DNA of 8,227 bases from Chlamydiia bacterium (GCA_028293095.1 JAQGPK010000068.1:1-8227); one strand, 5' to 3'; shown: positions 1-6,070, numbered from the stretch's first letter. The notes: generated by a model from the letters alone, not told the origin. Numbers and translations: made by a program.

Positions 1-827
1 AAACTATTTTTTGAAAGCGCACTTACTTTTTTAATGAAGGGCATAGAAAAGCAAAAATAGCTTGTATTAGCAACCCGGTATTTGAGTTTCCCTTGGGGAG
101 TACAAGCTATTTTTTCTGCAGGATCTATTTCAGAGTATTCAATAACGGTGAGTTTGCCATTTTGCTCAGCGATGCAGCCAACATTTTCAGTTGGATGGAT
201 TTTTTCAACACCCTCTATAGTGGCATCGGCGCTATGAATGGCTGTAACTCCAATAACCTCTGCATCAAAAGGATCAATCAAGGGATTATCGACAACCATG
301 ACAGTGACATACTCTATTCCAAGATTCTCCCAGGTGGTTTTGAGAGAAGACTCTGTAAAGTTCCAGAAAAATGAACCATTACCATCTGCGGCAGTCAGCT
401 CTTTTCCAAGAGAGTTAAATACAGTTGTTCCATCTTCATAGGTAAGGGGTAGGCTACTTTGAGTAAAAAATGATACTTGGCTTTCTTTCAAGCCAAAAAA
501 GGCGTGCTTTTCAAAAAACTGCACGGTAGTAGCATGATTTTCTTCGGAGGTCATAAAAGCAATCTGCAGATCATAGCCTACTTGTTTACTACAGGCGAGC
601 GTCTTTTCAGAGAGGAGTTGAAAGAGGCTTTTCTGCTTAATGAGAGAAAAAGGGAGCGTTCCCTTAGGCCCTTCGATTCCAAGTCTTGTTCCTTGGCCGC
701 CTGCAAGAACCACAGCGCCAACTTTTCCTTTAGATAGTAGCTCTTTTCCAAAGGAGGCGATCTCTTTATTTCCTGATGCATGATAGGAGGAAAGTGGAGA
801 GTAGGAAGTTATAAGTTCTTTTTTCAT
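1..827 (-). CDS. UDPGP-family uridylyltransferase, UAP1-like (UDP-GlcNAc pyrophosphorylase type), 3'-truncated by window edge
   Basis: An uninterrupted frame of 275 codons starts at ATG 827 and is still open at base 1, so the C-terminal part lies outside the window; the family is usually about 450-500 residues. By homology the enzyme joins UTP and a hexose-1-phosphate (GlcNAc-1-P or Glc-1-P) into a UDP-sugar in the cytoplasm. Visible motifs are the nucleotide-binding loop LAGGQGTRLG (41-50) with GPKG (53-56), MTS (92-94), FFGL (110-113), ADGNG (147-151), VDNPL (179-183), and VEK..PTE..G (207-217) followed by IEYSEI (229-234). The PTE and EYSEI blocks match eukaryotic-type UAP1 better than GalU. 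AAGGA lies 11 nt before the start, a rather long spacing. The gene follows the heptosyltransferase by 15 nt and is probably cotranscribed with it. Chlamydia has a related protein. Substrate choice between GlcNAc-1-P and Glc-1-P is inferred. An unusual inverted repeat lies in the coding sequence at 53-114. Confidence 0.88.
   Translation of the reverse strand, partial: MKKELITSYSPLSSYHASGNKEIASFGKELLSKGKVGAVVLAGGQGTRLGIEGPKGTLPFSLIKQKSLFQLLSEKTLACSKQVGYDLQIAFMTSEENHATTVQFFEKHAFFGLKESQVSFFTQSSLPLTYEDGTTVFNSLGKELTAADGNGSFFWNFTESSLKTTWENLGIEYVTVMVVDNPLIDPFDAEVIGVTAIHSADATIEGVEKIHPTENVGCIAEQNGKLTVIEYSEIDPAEKIACTPQGKLKYRVANTSYFCFSMPFIKKVSALSKNS
53..114. repeat. 14-bp perfect inverted repeat inside the uridylyltransferase gene
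   Basis: AAAAATAGCTTGTA at 53-66 is the exact reverse complement of TACAAGCTATTTTT at 101-114, with a 34-nt loop between them. In RNA of either strand this gives a long stem whose 3' arm ends in a U run, like an intrinsic terminator, although it sits within codons for about residues 238-258. Function is unknown. Confidence 0.8.
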
Positions 828-842
828 AAGGGGAGAGTTCCT

Positions 843-1871
843 TCAAAGAAAGGGTATCTGCTGGATAACTTCATCAACCGAAATGGAGGTCATGCAGCGA
901 AAATCAATTGGGCAGCTACGCAGGTAGCAAGGAGAGCAAGGGACATGATGATGGATCACCCTACCGATGCCGTATGGTCCAGTTTTGATATCATTTGTGG
1001 AACCAAAAATCGCAACCAGATCTTTTTTAAGAGCAGCAGCAACATGCATAGGTCCGCTATCATTTGTGATGATGAGAGTGCAGCTATTAATGAGGGCAAA
1101 GAGCTCACGTAGATTTGTTTTGCCTACAAGGTTGACAACACGAAGAGGAAGGCCTCTACAGATATCATCAATCAGAGGTTTGGAGCTTTGCTCGCCAAAA
1201 TAGAGAACTCTGATCGTAGTATTTTTTAAAAGACGTTCTGTAAGTTCTCTAAATCGCTCCTTTGGCCAGCACTTTGCAGAGCCATAGGCAGCTCCAGGAT
1301 TGATGCCAATAATAGTGTGGTCGCTAGAAATATCATGCGATTCGAGTAGCTTTTGAGCGCTTTTTTGTTCATCTTTTGAGATATAAATATGGGGTGATGT
1401 GTCGCTGAGAGAGATATCGAGAGGTGCGAGTAATTTTTTATACGAGATAACGAGGTGCTCTTTTTCATAATTGTCTGCATATGGTACTGGCTCGGTGAGA
1501 AGCGCTTTACGAAAATGGCCCGGATATCCTATGCGAGAAGGAATTTTAGCACGATATAATTGCCAAGCAGATGAAAAAGAGCCTGTAAGGAGGATTCCAA
1601 AGTCGTAAGAAGAGGAGGAAAGTAGCTCAGTAATACGCTTTGTTTCTTTACTTTTTAGAGCACCTTTTCGCGAAAAGGTGATAGCTTCATCAACGTAAGG
1701 GTTGCCTTGAAGGAGAGTAGCTATCACATCTGAGGAGAGGGCTGTGACTTTTGCATTAGGATAGGATCTTTTCAAATCTTCAAGGACAGGCGTTGCCATA
1801 ACGGCATCCCCCAACCAATTTGGCATACGCACAAGGATTTTTTTCTGAGTGCAATCAAGAGGGTTTTGCAT
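843..1871 (-). CDS. waaF: LPS heptosyltransferase II-like glycosyltransferase (GT9 family)
   Basis: This 342-aa protein transfers, by homology, an ADP-heptose residue to the inner core of lipopolysaccharide at the cytoplasmic face of the inner membrane. The N-terminal motif RMPNWLGDAVMATP (15-28) carries the family aspartate D22. The C-terminal nucleotide-sugar domain has NPGAAYGSAKCWP (191-203), LVGKTNL (248-254) and NDSGPMHVAAAL (270-281). The cysteine pattern CSPC..-..CP....C (312-326) is typical of WaaF rather than WaaC. Length is normal (about 340-350). No strong Shine-Dalgarno sequence is visible; AAGG lies 15 nt upstream. The start is supported by the protein N-terminus and by a candidate promoter that would give a leader of about 20 nt. 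It is first in a two-gene minus-strand unit with the uridylyltransferase. Heptose transfer itself is inferred; another GT9 acceptor or sugar is possible. Chlamydiaceae have a heptose-free core, so this points to another chlamydial family. Confidence 0.87.
   Translation of the reverse strand: MQNPLDCTQKKILVRMPNWLGDAVMATPVLEDLKRSYPNAKVTALSSDVIATLLQGNPYVDEAITFSRKGALKSKETKRITELLSSSSYDFGILLTGSFSSAWQLYRAKIPSRIGYPGHFRKALLTEPVPYADNYEKEHLVISYKKLLAPLDISLSDTSPHIYISKDEQKSAQKLLESHDISSDHTIIGINPGAAYGSAKCWPKERFRELTERLLKNTTIRVLYFGEQSSKPLIDDICRGLPLRVVNLVGKTNLRELFALINSCTLIITNDSGPMHVAAALKKDLVAIFGSTNDIKTGPYGIGRVIHHHVPCSPCYLRSCPIDFRCMTSISVDEVIQQIPFL
1661..1680. repeat. 20-bp perfect palindrome inside waaF
   Basis: CACCTTTTCGCGAAAAGGTG equals its own reverse complement over all 20 bases, centred on TCGCGA. 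It lies in codons for the stretch ITFSRKGA of the heptosyltransferase. It could be a protein-binding site or a codon-use coincidence; nothing else in the sequence identifies a role. Confidence 0.85.
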
Positions 1872-1877
1872 AAGTAC

Positions 1878-1906
1878 TTGAAATTACCTTGAGTTTTAGA
1901 TATTTT
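1878..1906 (+). promoter_or_regulatory. Candidate sigma70 promoter for the Stealth gene
   Basis: TTGAAA (1878-1883) is followed after exactly 17 nt by TATTTT (1901-1906). This predicts transcription starting near 1913 and a leader of about 30 nt before the ATG at 1943. The region is AT-rich, so chance matches are possible. It overlaps the promoter proposed for the opposite strand. Confidence 0.5.
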
Positions 1907-1925
1907 ACACAAATATTTTTGTAAA
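1897..1925 (-). promoter_or_regulatory. Candidate sigma70 promoter for the waaF unit
   Basis: Read on the minus strand, TTTACA (1925-1920) is followed after 17 nt by TATCTA (1902-1897), predicting a start near 1890 and a leader of about 20 nt before the ATG at 1871. The spacing is ideal, though the hexamers are only moderately close to consensus. Confidence 0.5.
1904..1925. promoter_or_regulatory. Operator-like inverted repeat in the divergent promoter region
   Basis: TTTACA (1904-1909) and TGTAAA (1920-1925) form a perfect 6-bp inverted repeat around a 10-bp spacer. The half-sites are centred 16 bp apart. The right half is the -35 of the minus-strand promoter, and the left half touches the -10 of the plus-strand promoter. 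A regulator bound here could therefore affect both transcripts. No regulator gene is in the window, and the site is inferred from symmetry alone. Confidence 0.35.
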
Positions 1926-1942
1926 CACAAGGGGACTTAACT

Positions 1943-2962
1943 ATGAGATGCTGGTCTCAACGAATTTTTTGGTGCATCTGCGTTCTGGCTTCTTTTTTAT
2001 CGCCAGTAGAGACTTCTCTTCGCGCTGAAAATATTGATATAGTCTATACCTGGGTTGATGGCTCAGATACAGAGTGGCAGGCATTGCGAGACATGTATCA
2101 TACCCTTTATCGTCCATTTTTAATTAATTATGATGCCAATACAAAAAATAGATACCGTAACCGGGATGAATTAAAGTATTCACTACGTTCTGTCTATCAG
2201 TTTGCTGATTTTGTGCATCATATTTATATTGTGACTGCAGGGCAGAAACCAGTTTGGCTAAAGCCTCATCCTAAGATTACGATTGTCAGTCATCGAGAAA
2301 TTTTTCTGAAAGCAGACGATCTGCCTACCTTTAATTCTCAAGCGATTGAATCAAATTTGCACCGTATTCCTAATCTTGCTGAAAAGTTCATTTATCTGAA
2401 CGATGATGTGCTTTTTGGTGCAAAGGTGGCACTGAGCGATTTTTTCACAGATACAGGGTTAATTCGAGTGAATTTAAGTGAACGCAAGGTATCTAAAAAG
2501 CCTTTAGTGGTTGGCGAATGTGCCTATAATAGTGCTTGGAAGAATACAAATGCTATTTTGAATATCTATTTTAAAAAGGAAAAACGGTTTAAGCTCTGTC
2601 ATGCGCCATTTGCCTTAAAAAAGTCGATCATGCAAGATGCTGAACAGCAGTTCCCTTATGTATTTCAGGCGGTATCTTCACATAAATTCCGTATGTCTTC
2701 TGATTTTACTATGACAAACGGCCTTGTTCAGTACTATGCCCTCTATACAAAAAGAGCAAAATTTGGAAGAGAGCCATCGCCAATGATTCGGATCCATAAC
2801 GATACGAAACTGAATAAAAACGCATGTCAAAATTTAAAGATTAAAGAGTGTAAGTTCTTTTGTGTTGAAGATGTAACAATTGAAGATAATCCTTTAGTAG
2901 ACTTGCAAATTCATAATTTTTTTGAATCCTCTTTTCCGACACCAGCTCCTTGGGAAAAATAG
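1943..2962 (+). CDS. Stealth-family sugar-phosphotransferase with N-terminal signal sequence
   Basis: This 339-aa protein has the four conserved blocks of the Stealth family, which contains bacterial capsule hexose-phosphate transferases and the animal GlcNAc-1-phosphotransferase GNPTAB. CR1 is IDIVYTWVDGSDTEW (31-45). CR2 spans roughly 71-160, with RDELKYSLRS (74-83), IYIVTAGQ (94-101), LPTFNSQAIESNLHRIP (127-143) and the acidic motif NDDV (153-156). CR3 is about 220-272, from HAPF to the SSDFTMTNG region. CR4 is at the C-terminus, ending FFESSFPTPAPWEK. Residues 1-28 look like a signal peptide or membrane anchor: basic R2 and R7, a hydrophobic stretch at 8-19, and possible cleavage after A28, just before CR1. 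AAGGGG (1929-1934) lies 8 nt before the ATG. Such enzymes transfer a sugar-1-phosphate from a UDP-sugar to a hydroxyl. Export would be unusual for a bacterial enzyme using UDP-sugars, so location and acceptor are open. It is divergent from waaF. Confidence 0.88.
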   Translation: MRCWSQRIFWCICVLASFLSPVETSLRAENIDIVYTWVDGSDTEWQALRDMYHTLYRPFLINYDANTKNRYRNRDELKYSLRSVYQFADFVHHIYIVTAGQKPVWLKPHPKITIVSHREIFLKADDLPTFNSQAIESNLHRIPNLAEKFIYLNDDVLFGAKVALSDFFTDTGLIRVNLSERKVSKKPLVVGECAYNSAWKNTNAILNIYFKKEKRFKLCHAPFALKKSIMQDAEQQFPYVFQAVSSHKFRMSSDFTMTNGLVQYYALYTKRAKFGREPSPMIRIHNDTKLNKNACQNLKIKECKFFCVEDVTIEDNPLVDLQIHNFFESSFPTPAPWEK

Positions 2963-3073
2963 TTCACATTAATTATTTTTAACGCGAAGAAATACAAAAT
3001 GTGCAAAGCAAATATACAATGTATCTGATTAGGTGTCGCCAGTTCCTGGCTCAACTGTGTGGTTGTATATATT

Positions 3074-3106
3074 CCGTAGGTTTGAGCTAAAGCTCTGCAC
3101 CTACGG
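3074..3106. repeat. Hairpin 1 in the core of the intergenic element
   Basis: CCGTAGGT (3074-3081) pairs with ACCTACGG (3099-3106) over 8 bp. Inside, GAGC (3084-3087) pairs with GCTC (3092-3095) around the loop TAAA. Together they make a long interrupted stem that could fold in RNA from either strand. No T run follows it, so it is not a classical terminator. Confidence 0.7.
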
Positions 3107-3118
3107 CTAGCCTCTGTA

Positions 3119-3150
3119 GCCGCTTTCGCGGCAAGGTACCACTTCGTGGT
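3119..3150. repeat. Hairpins 2 and 3 in the core of the intergenic element
   Basis: GCCGC-TTTC-GCGGC (3119-3132) and ACCAC-TTC-GTGGT (3138-3150) are two perfect 5-bp stems only 5 nt apart. Read on the minus strand the first becomes GCCGC-GAAA-GCGGC, with a GNRA-type tetraloop that would be very stable in RNA. They lie 13 nt right of hairpin 1, giving three stem-loops in 77 bases. The minus-strand reading would form the 3' untranslated part of a ruvA transcript. Confidence 0.7.
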
Positions 3151-3233
3151 TTTGGCCTCAAGACGGATCCACTATATATTGTATGGCTACTCTTTGCGCC
3201 TCACTCGCTTCTTGGCGTTAAAGATAATCCACC

Positions 3234-3818
3234 TTAGACGTGCTTGAGAGACATCGTGATGAGTTGAGAGAGGTCTGAAAGTTCTGCATTAGCATCCAGT
3301 ACTTTCTTAACAGCTTTTTGTGCAACAAACTGATTATAACCAAGATTGACAAGTGCACTGATAGCATCATGCGAAACGGGCGCTTTTGTAGCGGCAATTG
3401 GCGCAAGCGTTGCAAGCAATGGGAGCGTGTCTTTGAGTTCAATCAAGAGGCGTTCAGCTGTTTTTTTGCCAATTCCCGGGACCTTGCAGAGCGCTTGGGT
3501 GTCTTTTATGAGGAGTGCTTGCGTGAGATCATCAAAGGATAGGGTGCTAATAATGGCGAGCGCTGTTTTTGGGCCAATCCCTGAAATATTTAAAAGAGCT
3601 TCAAAAAGTGTCCGTTCTCCTTCTTCCAGAAATCCATAGAGAGTATGAGAGAACTCTCTTACGACAAAAGCGACATAAAAATTGACTTGAGACTTAGTAT
3701 CAGGAAGTTTTATGTGGCATGAGTTTGTAATGAGAAGTTTATAGCCGACACCATTGACATCGATGGTGGCACTCTCTGCTGATACTCTGACTAGTTTTCC
3801 TGATAGATAATCAAACAT
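3234..3818 (-). CDS. ruvA: Holliday junction branch-migration protein RuvA
   Basis: RuvA binds four-way DNA junctions as a tetramer and positions the RuvB motor for branch migration in recombinational repair. At 194 aa it is close to the normal 190-205. Domain I (1 to about 63) is the OB fold, with VNGVGYKLLI (21-30) and a conserved TLYGF (59-63). Domain II has two helix-hairpin-helix motifs, ISGIGPKTALAI (78-89) and VPGIGKKTAERLLIELKD (113-130). Domain III (about 148-194) is the RuvB-contacting three-helix domain, with ISALVNLGYNQFVAQKAV (153-170). The ATG is one nucleotide after the ruvC stop (TAAAATG), and no good Shine-Dalgarno sequence is seen, so translational coupling to ruvC is likely. 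ruvB is not in this window. Identification is very secure. Confidence 0.97.
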   Translation of the reverse strand: MFDYLSGKLVRVSAESATIDVNGVGYKLLITNSCHIKLPDTKSQVNFYVAFVVREFSHTLYGFLEEGERTLFEALLNISGIGPKTALAIISTLSFDDLTQALLIKDTQALCKVPGIGKKTAERLLIELKDTLPLLATLAPIAATKAPVSHDAISALVNLGYNQFVAQKAVKKVLDANAELSDLSQLITMSLKHV

Positions 3819-3819
3819 T

Positions 3820-4362
3820 TTAAATCTCGTTTTTTAAATATCTTGAGAGGCTATTTTGCATACCTTGAATATGACATAGCGCAATTGCGAGAGCATCTGC
3901 TGCATCGTAGGGTCGTGGAAGCTCTGAAAGGTTTAAATATCTTGCAACAGCTCCTTGGAGTTGCTCTTTGCTCGCCTTTCCAGTGCCAACAATAGAACAT
4001 TTTACGGCTCGAGGAGAGTAGCCAAATACTTTGATCTGCTTTCTCTTGGCTCCCATGATAGCAACCCCTTGCGCTGTTCCAAGCTTGAGGGCACTCTGGA
4101 TGTTTTTACTCACAAAAGGTGTTTCTATAGCCATAACAGTAGGTTTATGGGTGTTGATAAGCTCTTCTAAACTTTCAAAAATTACAAGATAGCGATCGCT
4201 TAAGAGAGCATCAGGCGGCGGGCGGATACAGCCATAATCGAGCGTTTTCATTTTTCTGCCAGATAGTGCGATGACGCCATATCCGGTCACGCGTGTTCCG
4301 GGATCAATTCCGATAATGATATGTTCACTTTCACTATCTAGAGTGTTACTGGAAGAGGTCAT
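3820..4362 (-). CDS. ruvC: Crossover junction endodeoxyribonuclease RuvC
   Basis: RuvC is the dimeric Mg-dependent nuclease that resolves Holliday junctions by paired nicks. The 180-aa protein has all four catalytic acidic residues: D20 in IIIGIDPGTRVTGYG (15-29), E80 in AIETPFVSKN (78-87), and D153 and D156 in PYDAADALAIALCH (151-164). The N-terminus is about 13 residues longer than the E. coli protein. No ATG, GTG or TTG lies between M1 and the first catalytic block, so ATG 4362 is the only reasonable start. That start overlaps the 3' end of the upstream coiled-coil gene by 17 nt in a different frame, and no clear Shine-Dalgarno sequence precedes it, which suggests coupling to the upstream gene. 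ruvA follows after 1 nt, consistent with one recombination unit. Confidence 0.97.
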   Translation of the reverse strand: MTSSSNTLDSESEHIIIGIDPGTRVTGYGVIALSGRKMKTLDYGCIRPPPDALLSDRYLVIFESLEELINTHKPTVMAIETPFVSKNIQSALKLGTAQGVAIMGAKRKQIKVFGYSPRAVKCSIVGTGKASKEQLQGAVARYLNLSELPRPYDAADALAIALCHIQGMQNSLSRYLKNEI

Positions 4363-6064
4363 AGCGGGATGGGCTCATCTCTTTAGGGTAGGAGAACATG
4401 TCTTGCATCATAGCTCTCGGTGGTTCTTTTTTTATCGGTTTAGTTTTGAGGGTAGTTTCTTGGCGCATTTCTTGAGAGCTCTTTTTAGGTGCAATTACTG
4501 AGCTAAATTGGCCAAAAAGTTCTTCTAGTGCCAAATACCTTTCTTCTAGTTTCCTGAGCTCATTCACCTCTTCTTGTAGGCTTTCGCTATATTCTGTAAG
4601 CGAGGTTTTTTCCTGCTCCAGATGTTCAATCCTTAATGAAAGCTCATCTTGCGTCTTTGCTTCACGCTCTTGAAGAGCTGCAAGCTCTTCAGACAAGGCT
4701 GTAATTTTCTTTTCTTTCTTTGTCTCTTCATCTTTATAGTCTTCTTGCTCTGCTGTGAGGATAGTGCATTCTTTCACACGCCTTGCAAGGTGCTGTTCTA
4801 AGAGTTCAATTTGATGGGATGCATCAACCGCTTCTGCTTGCAGACGCTGTACAGAGAAGCGCTCTTCTTTCAGCGTTTTTTCGAACTCTTCTACCGCTTT
4901 ATTTCTCTCCTCGAGAGTATCCTCTACAAGTTTTTTTTCGGATACTATCCTATAAAGATGAGTTTCTTGTTCTTGGCAGATTTGCTGAATATTTTCAAGA
5001 GAAATGGTTTTCTCTTGAAGCTCTTTTTGTGCTGCATCTAAATCGCGTTTTTGTGTTTCAATGAGCTCATTTTGTAGTGTGAGAGTGTGTTGATGCGCCT
5101 CTTGCTCTTGCGTCAGCTGATGGCAGCGAGCCTCTTGCTCAAGAGAGTTTTTGTTGAGCTCTTGCAGCTTTGAGAGAGTGACTAATTTTTCTGTGAGGAG
5201 CACAGAAAGCTTGGTTTCAAGCTCTCTATTTTTTGATGCGAGTTCGAGAAAAAGGAGCTTTTTATCTTCAAGCTCTTGCTCGAGGCGTTCTACTTGAAGC
5301 CTCTCTTCCAAAGATTGTGGCTTTTCAATAAAAACGGTCTCAATTGGTTTTTGAGTCTCTTTGATCTCTGTCTCTAAACGGCTGATGTACTCTTTTTGTT
5401 TGAGAATTTCTGCTTTAAACTGTTCGATATCACCAGTTTTTGTATTTTGCTCTTTGAGCTCATTTTGAAGAGTAATTCTAAATTGTTGCAGTCTTCTAAT
5501 TTCATCTTCTAAAGAGGCGCAGCGCTCTTTTGCAAGCTTTACTTCGTGCTTCAAAGATTGTTCTGCAGTATCATTTTTGACGTTTATAGGAGATGGGGAG
5601 AGCTGTGCAGCTTGAACCTCTTTTACTTGTTTGAGCTTTTCGGTAAGGTCTTTAATAATATTTTTTAGAATAAGAGTTTGGCGCTCATTTTCTTCATTAT
5701 CAACCGCTATAGGAGCTAGTTGTGAAGGCTTATCTTCTTTTTGTTTGAGCTTTTCAGTGAGATCTTTAATAATATTTTTAAAGATTAAAAACTGCCTTTC
5801 ATTCTCTTCAGTACTATGAGGTGGCTGTACTTCTGTATGAGTTGCAGAGATTTCTTCTTCTTTCTGTCTTAATTTTTCTTGCAGATCCTTAATAGTGTTT
5901 TGAAGAAATTCAATTTGCGGTTTTAAATCATCGGTTGCAGAGGTTACAGAAGAGGAGGGTAGAGACTCTCCATTCTTTAGTTTCTTTTCCAGATCTTTTA
6001 CTTTTTGTCTCTCATTCATGAGCTTTTGCATGACTTGCAAAAGATCGTCTTGCGTGCAGTTCAC
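4346..6064 (-). CDS. Large coiled-coil protein of unknown function, upstream of ruvC
   Basis: I do not recognise this 572-aa protein as a named family. It is very rich in E, K, Q and L and reads as almost continuous heptad-type coiled coil from about residue 170 to 520. No signal peptide or membrane segment is visible, so it is probably cytoplasmic or handled by a non-Sec route. The N-terminal part (about 16-150) holds related segments around IIKDLTEKLKQ, separated by proline- and serine-containing linkers. The C-terminal tail (about 521-572) has little coiled-coil character and is richer in K, P and M, probably disordered. The start codon is GTG, supported by AAGGA 6 nt upstream. The 3' end overlaps ruvC by 17 nt, so it likely heads a transcript with ruvC and ruvA. 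Structural, chromosome-associated and host-directed roles are all conceivable; nothing in the sequence decides between them. Confidence 0.85.
   Translation of the reverse strand: MNCTQDDLLQVMQKLMNERQKVKDLEKKLKNGESLPSSSVTSATDDLKPQIEFLQNTIKDLQEKLRQKEEEISATHTEVQPPHSTEENERQFLIFKNIIKDLTEKLKQKEDKPSQLAPIAVDNEENERQTLILKNIIKDLTEKLKQVKEVQAAQLSPSPINVKNDTAEQSLKHEVKLAKERCASLEDEIRRLQQFRITLQNELKEQNTKTGDIEQFKAEILKQKEYISRLETEIKETQKPIETVFIEKPQSLEERLQVERLEQELEDKKLLFLELASKNRELETKLSVLLTEKLVTLSKLQELNKNSLEQEARCHQLTQEQEAHQHTLTLQNELIETQKRDLDAAQKELQEKTISLENIQQICQEQETHLYRIVSEKKLVEDTLEERNKAVEEFEKTLKEERFSVQRLQAEAVDASHQIELLEQHLARRVKECTILTAEQEDYKDEETKKEKKITALSEELAALQEREAKTQDELSLRIEHLEQEKTSLTEYSESLQEEVNELRKLEERYLALEELFGQFSSVIAPKKSSQEMRQETTLKTKPIKKEPPRAMMQDMFSYPKEMSPSRYDLFQ
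5615..5929 (-). repeat. Tandem ~38-41-residue repeats inside the coiled-coil gene
   Basis: Three related 26-residue segments lie at residues 46-71, 87-112 and 125-150 (5852-5929, 5729-5806 and 5615-5692), starting 41 and 38 residues apart. The last two share ENERQ.LI.KNIIKDLTEKLKQ. Their DNA is still roughly 78% identical over about 68 nt by hand alignment. A shorter echo, NERQKVKDLEKKLK, occurs at 17-30. The pattern indicates in-gene duplication, with the downstream two copies the most recent. Confidence 0.75.
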
Positions 6065-6070
6065 GGAATA

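Larger units (their letters stand above)
2978..3222. repeat. Non-coding element with imperfect terminal inverted repeats (MITE-like or REP-like)
   Basis: This fills nearly all of the 271-bp gap between the Stealth and ruvA 3' ends, in which I see no gene. The left end 2978-3024 and right end 3174-3222 are imperfect reverse complements. TTTAACGCGAAGAA (2978-2991) pairs with TTCTTGGCGTTAAA (3209-3222) with one mismatch. GCAAAG (3003-3008) pairs with CTTTGC (3192-3197). ATACAATGTAT (3014-3024) pairs with ATATATTGTAT (3174-3184) with one mismatch. The first gap between matched blocks is 11 nt on both sides; the second is 5 nt on the left and 7 nt on the right. The core holds several further hairpins. 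There is no transposase. A non-autonomous mobile repeat, or a bidirectional terminator derived from one, are both possible. Confidence 0.6.

Noticed and set aside
477..496. TTGGCTT/AAGCCAA stem followed by A6, possible terminator
   Set aside because: It lies in codons for the conserved FFGLKE stretch, the T run is on the wrong side for the coding strand, and the arms are short and explained by coding.
93..737. Open frames on the plus strand of up to 93 codons
   Set aside because: They are antisense to a continuous minus-strand frame with clear UDPGP-family motifs throughout; the opposite-strand frames show no recognisable protein features.
2963..3233. A tRNA or other known RNA gene in the hairpin-rich gap
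   Set aside because: No acceptor stem with T-loop or anticodon arrangement is visible; the hairpins are arranged as separate simple stems within an inverted-repeat frame.
3638..3659. AGAGAGT/ACTCTCT inverted repeat within ruvA
   Set aside because: Low-complexity GA/CT sequence inside coding DNA; arms of this kind arise easily by chance.
4188..4197. AGCGATCGCT palindrome in ruvC, like the cyanobacterial HIP1 octamer
   Set aside because: A single occurrence in the window; no sign of the high density that marks HIP1 genomes.
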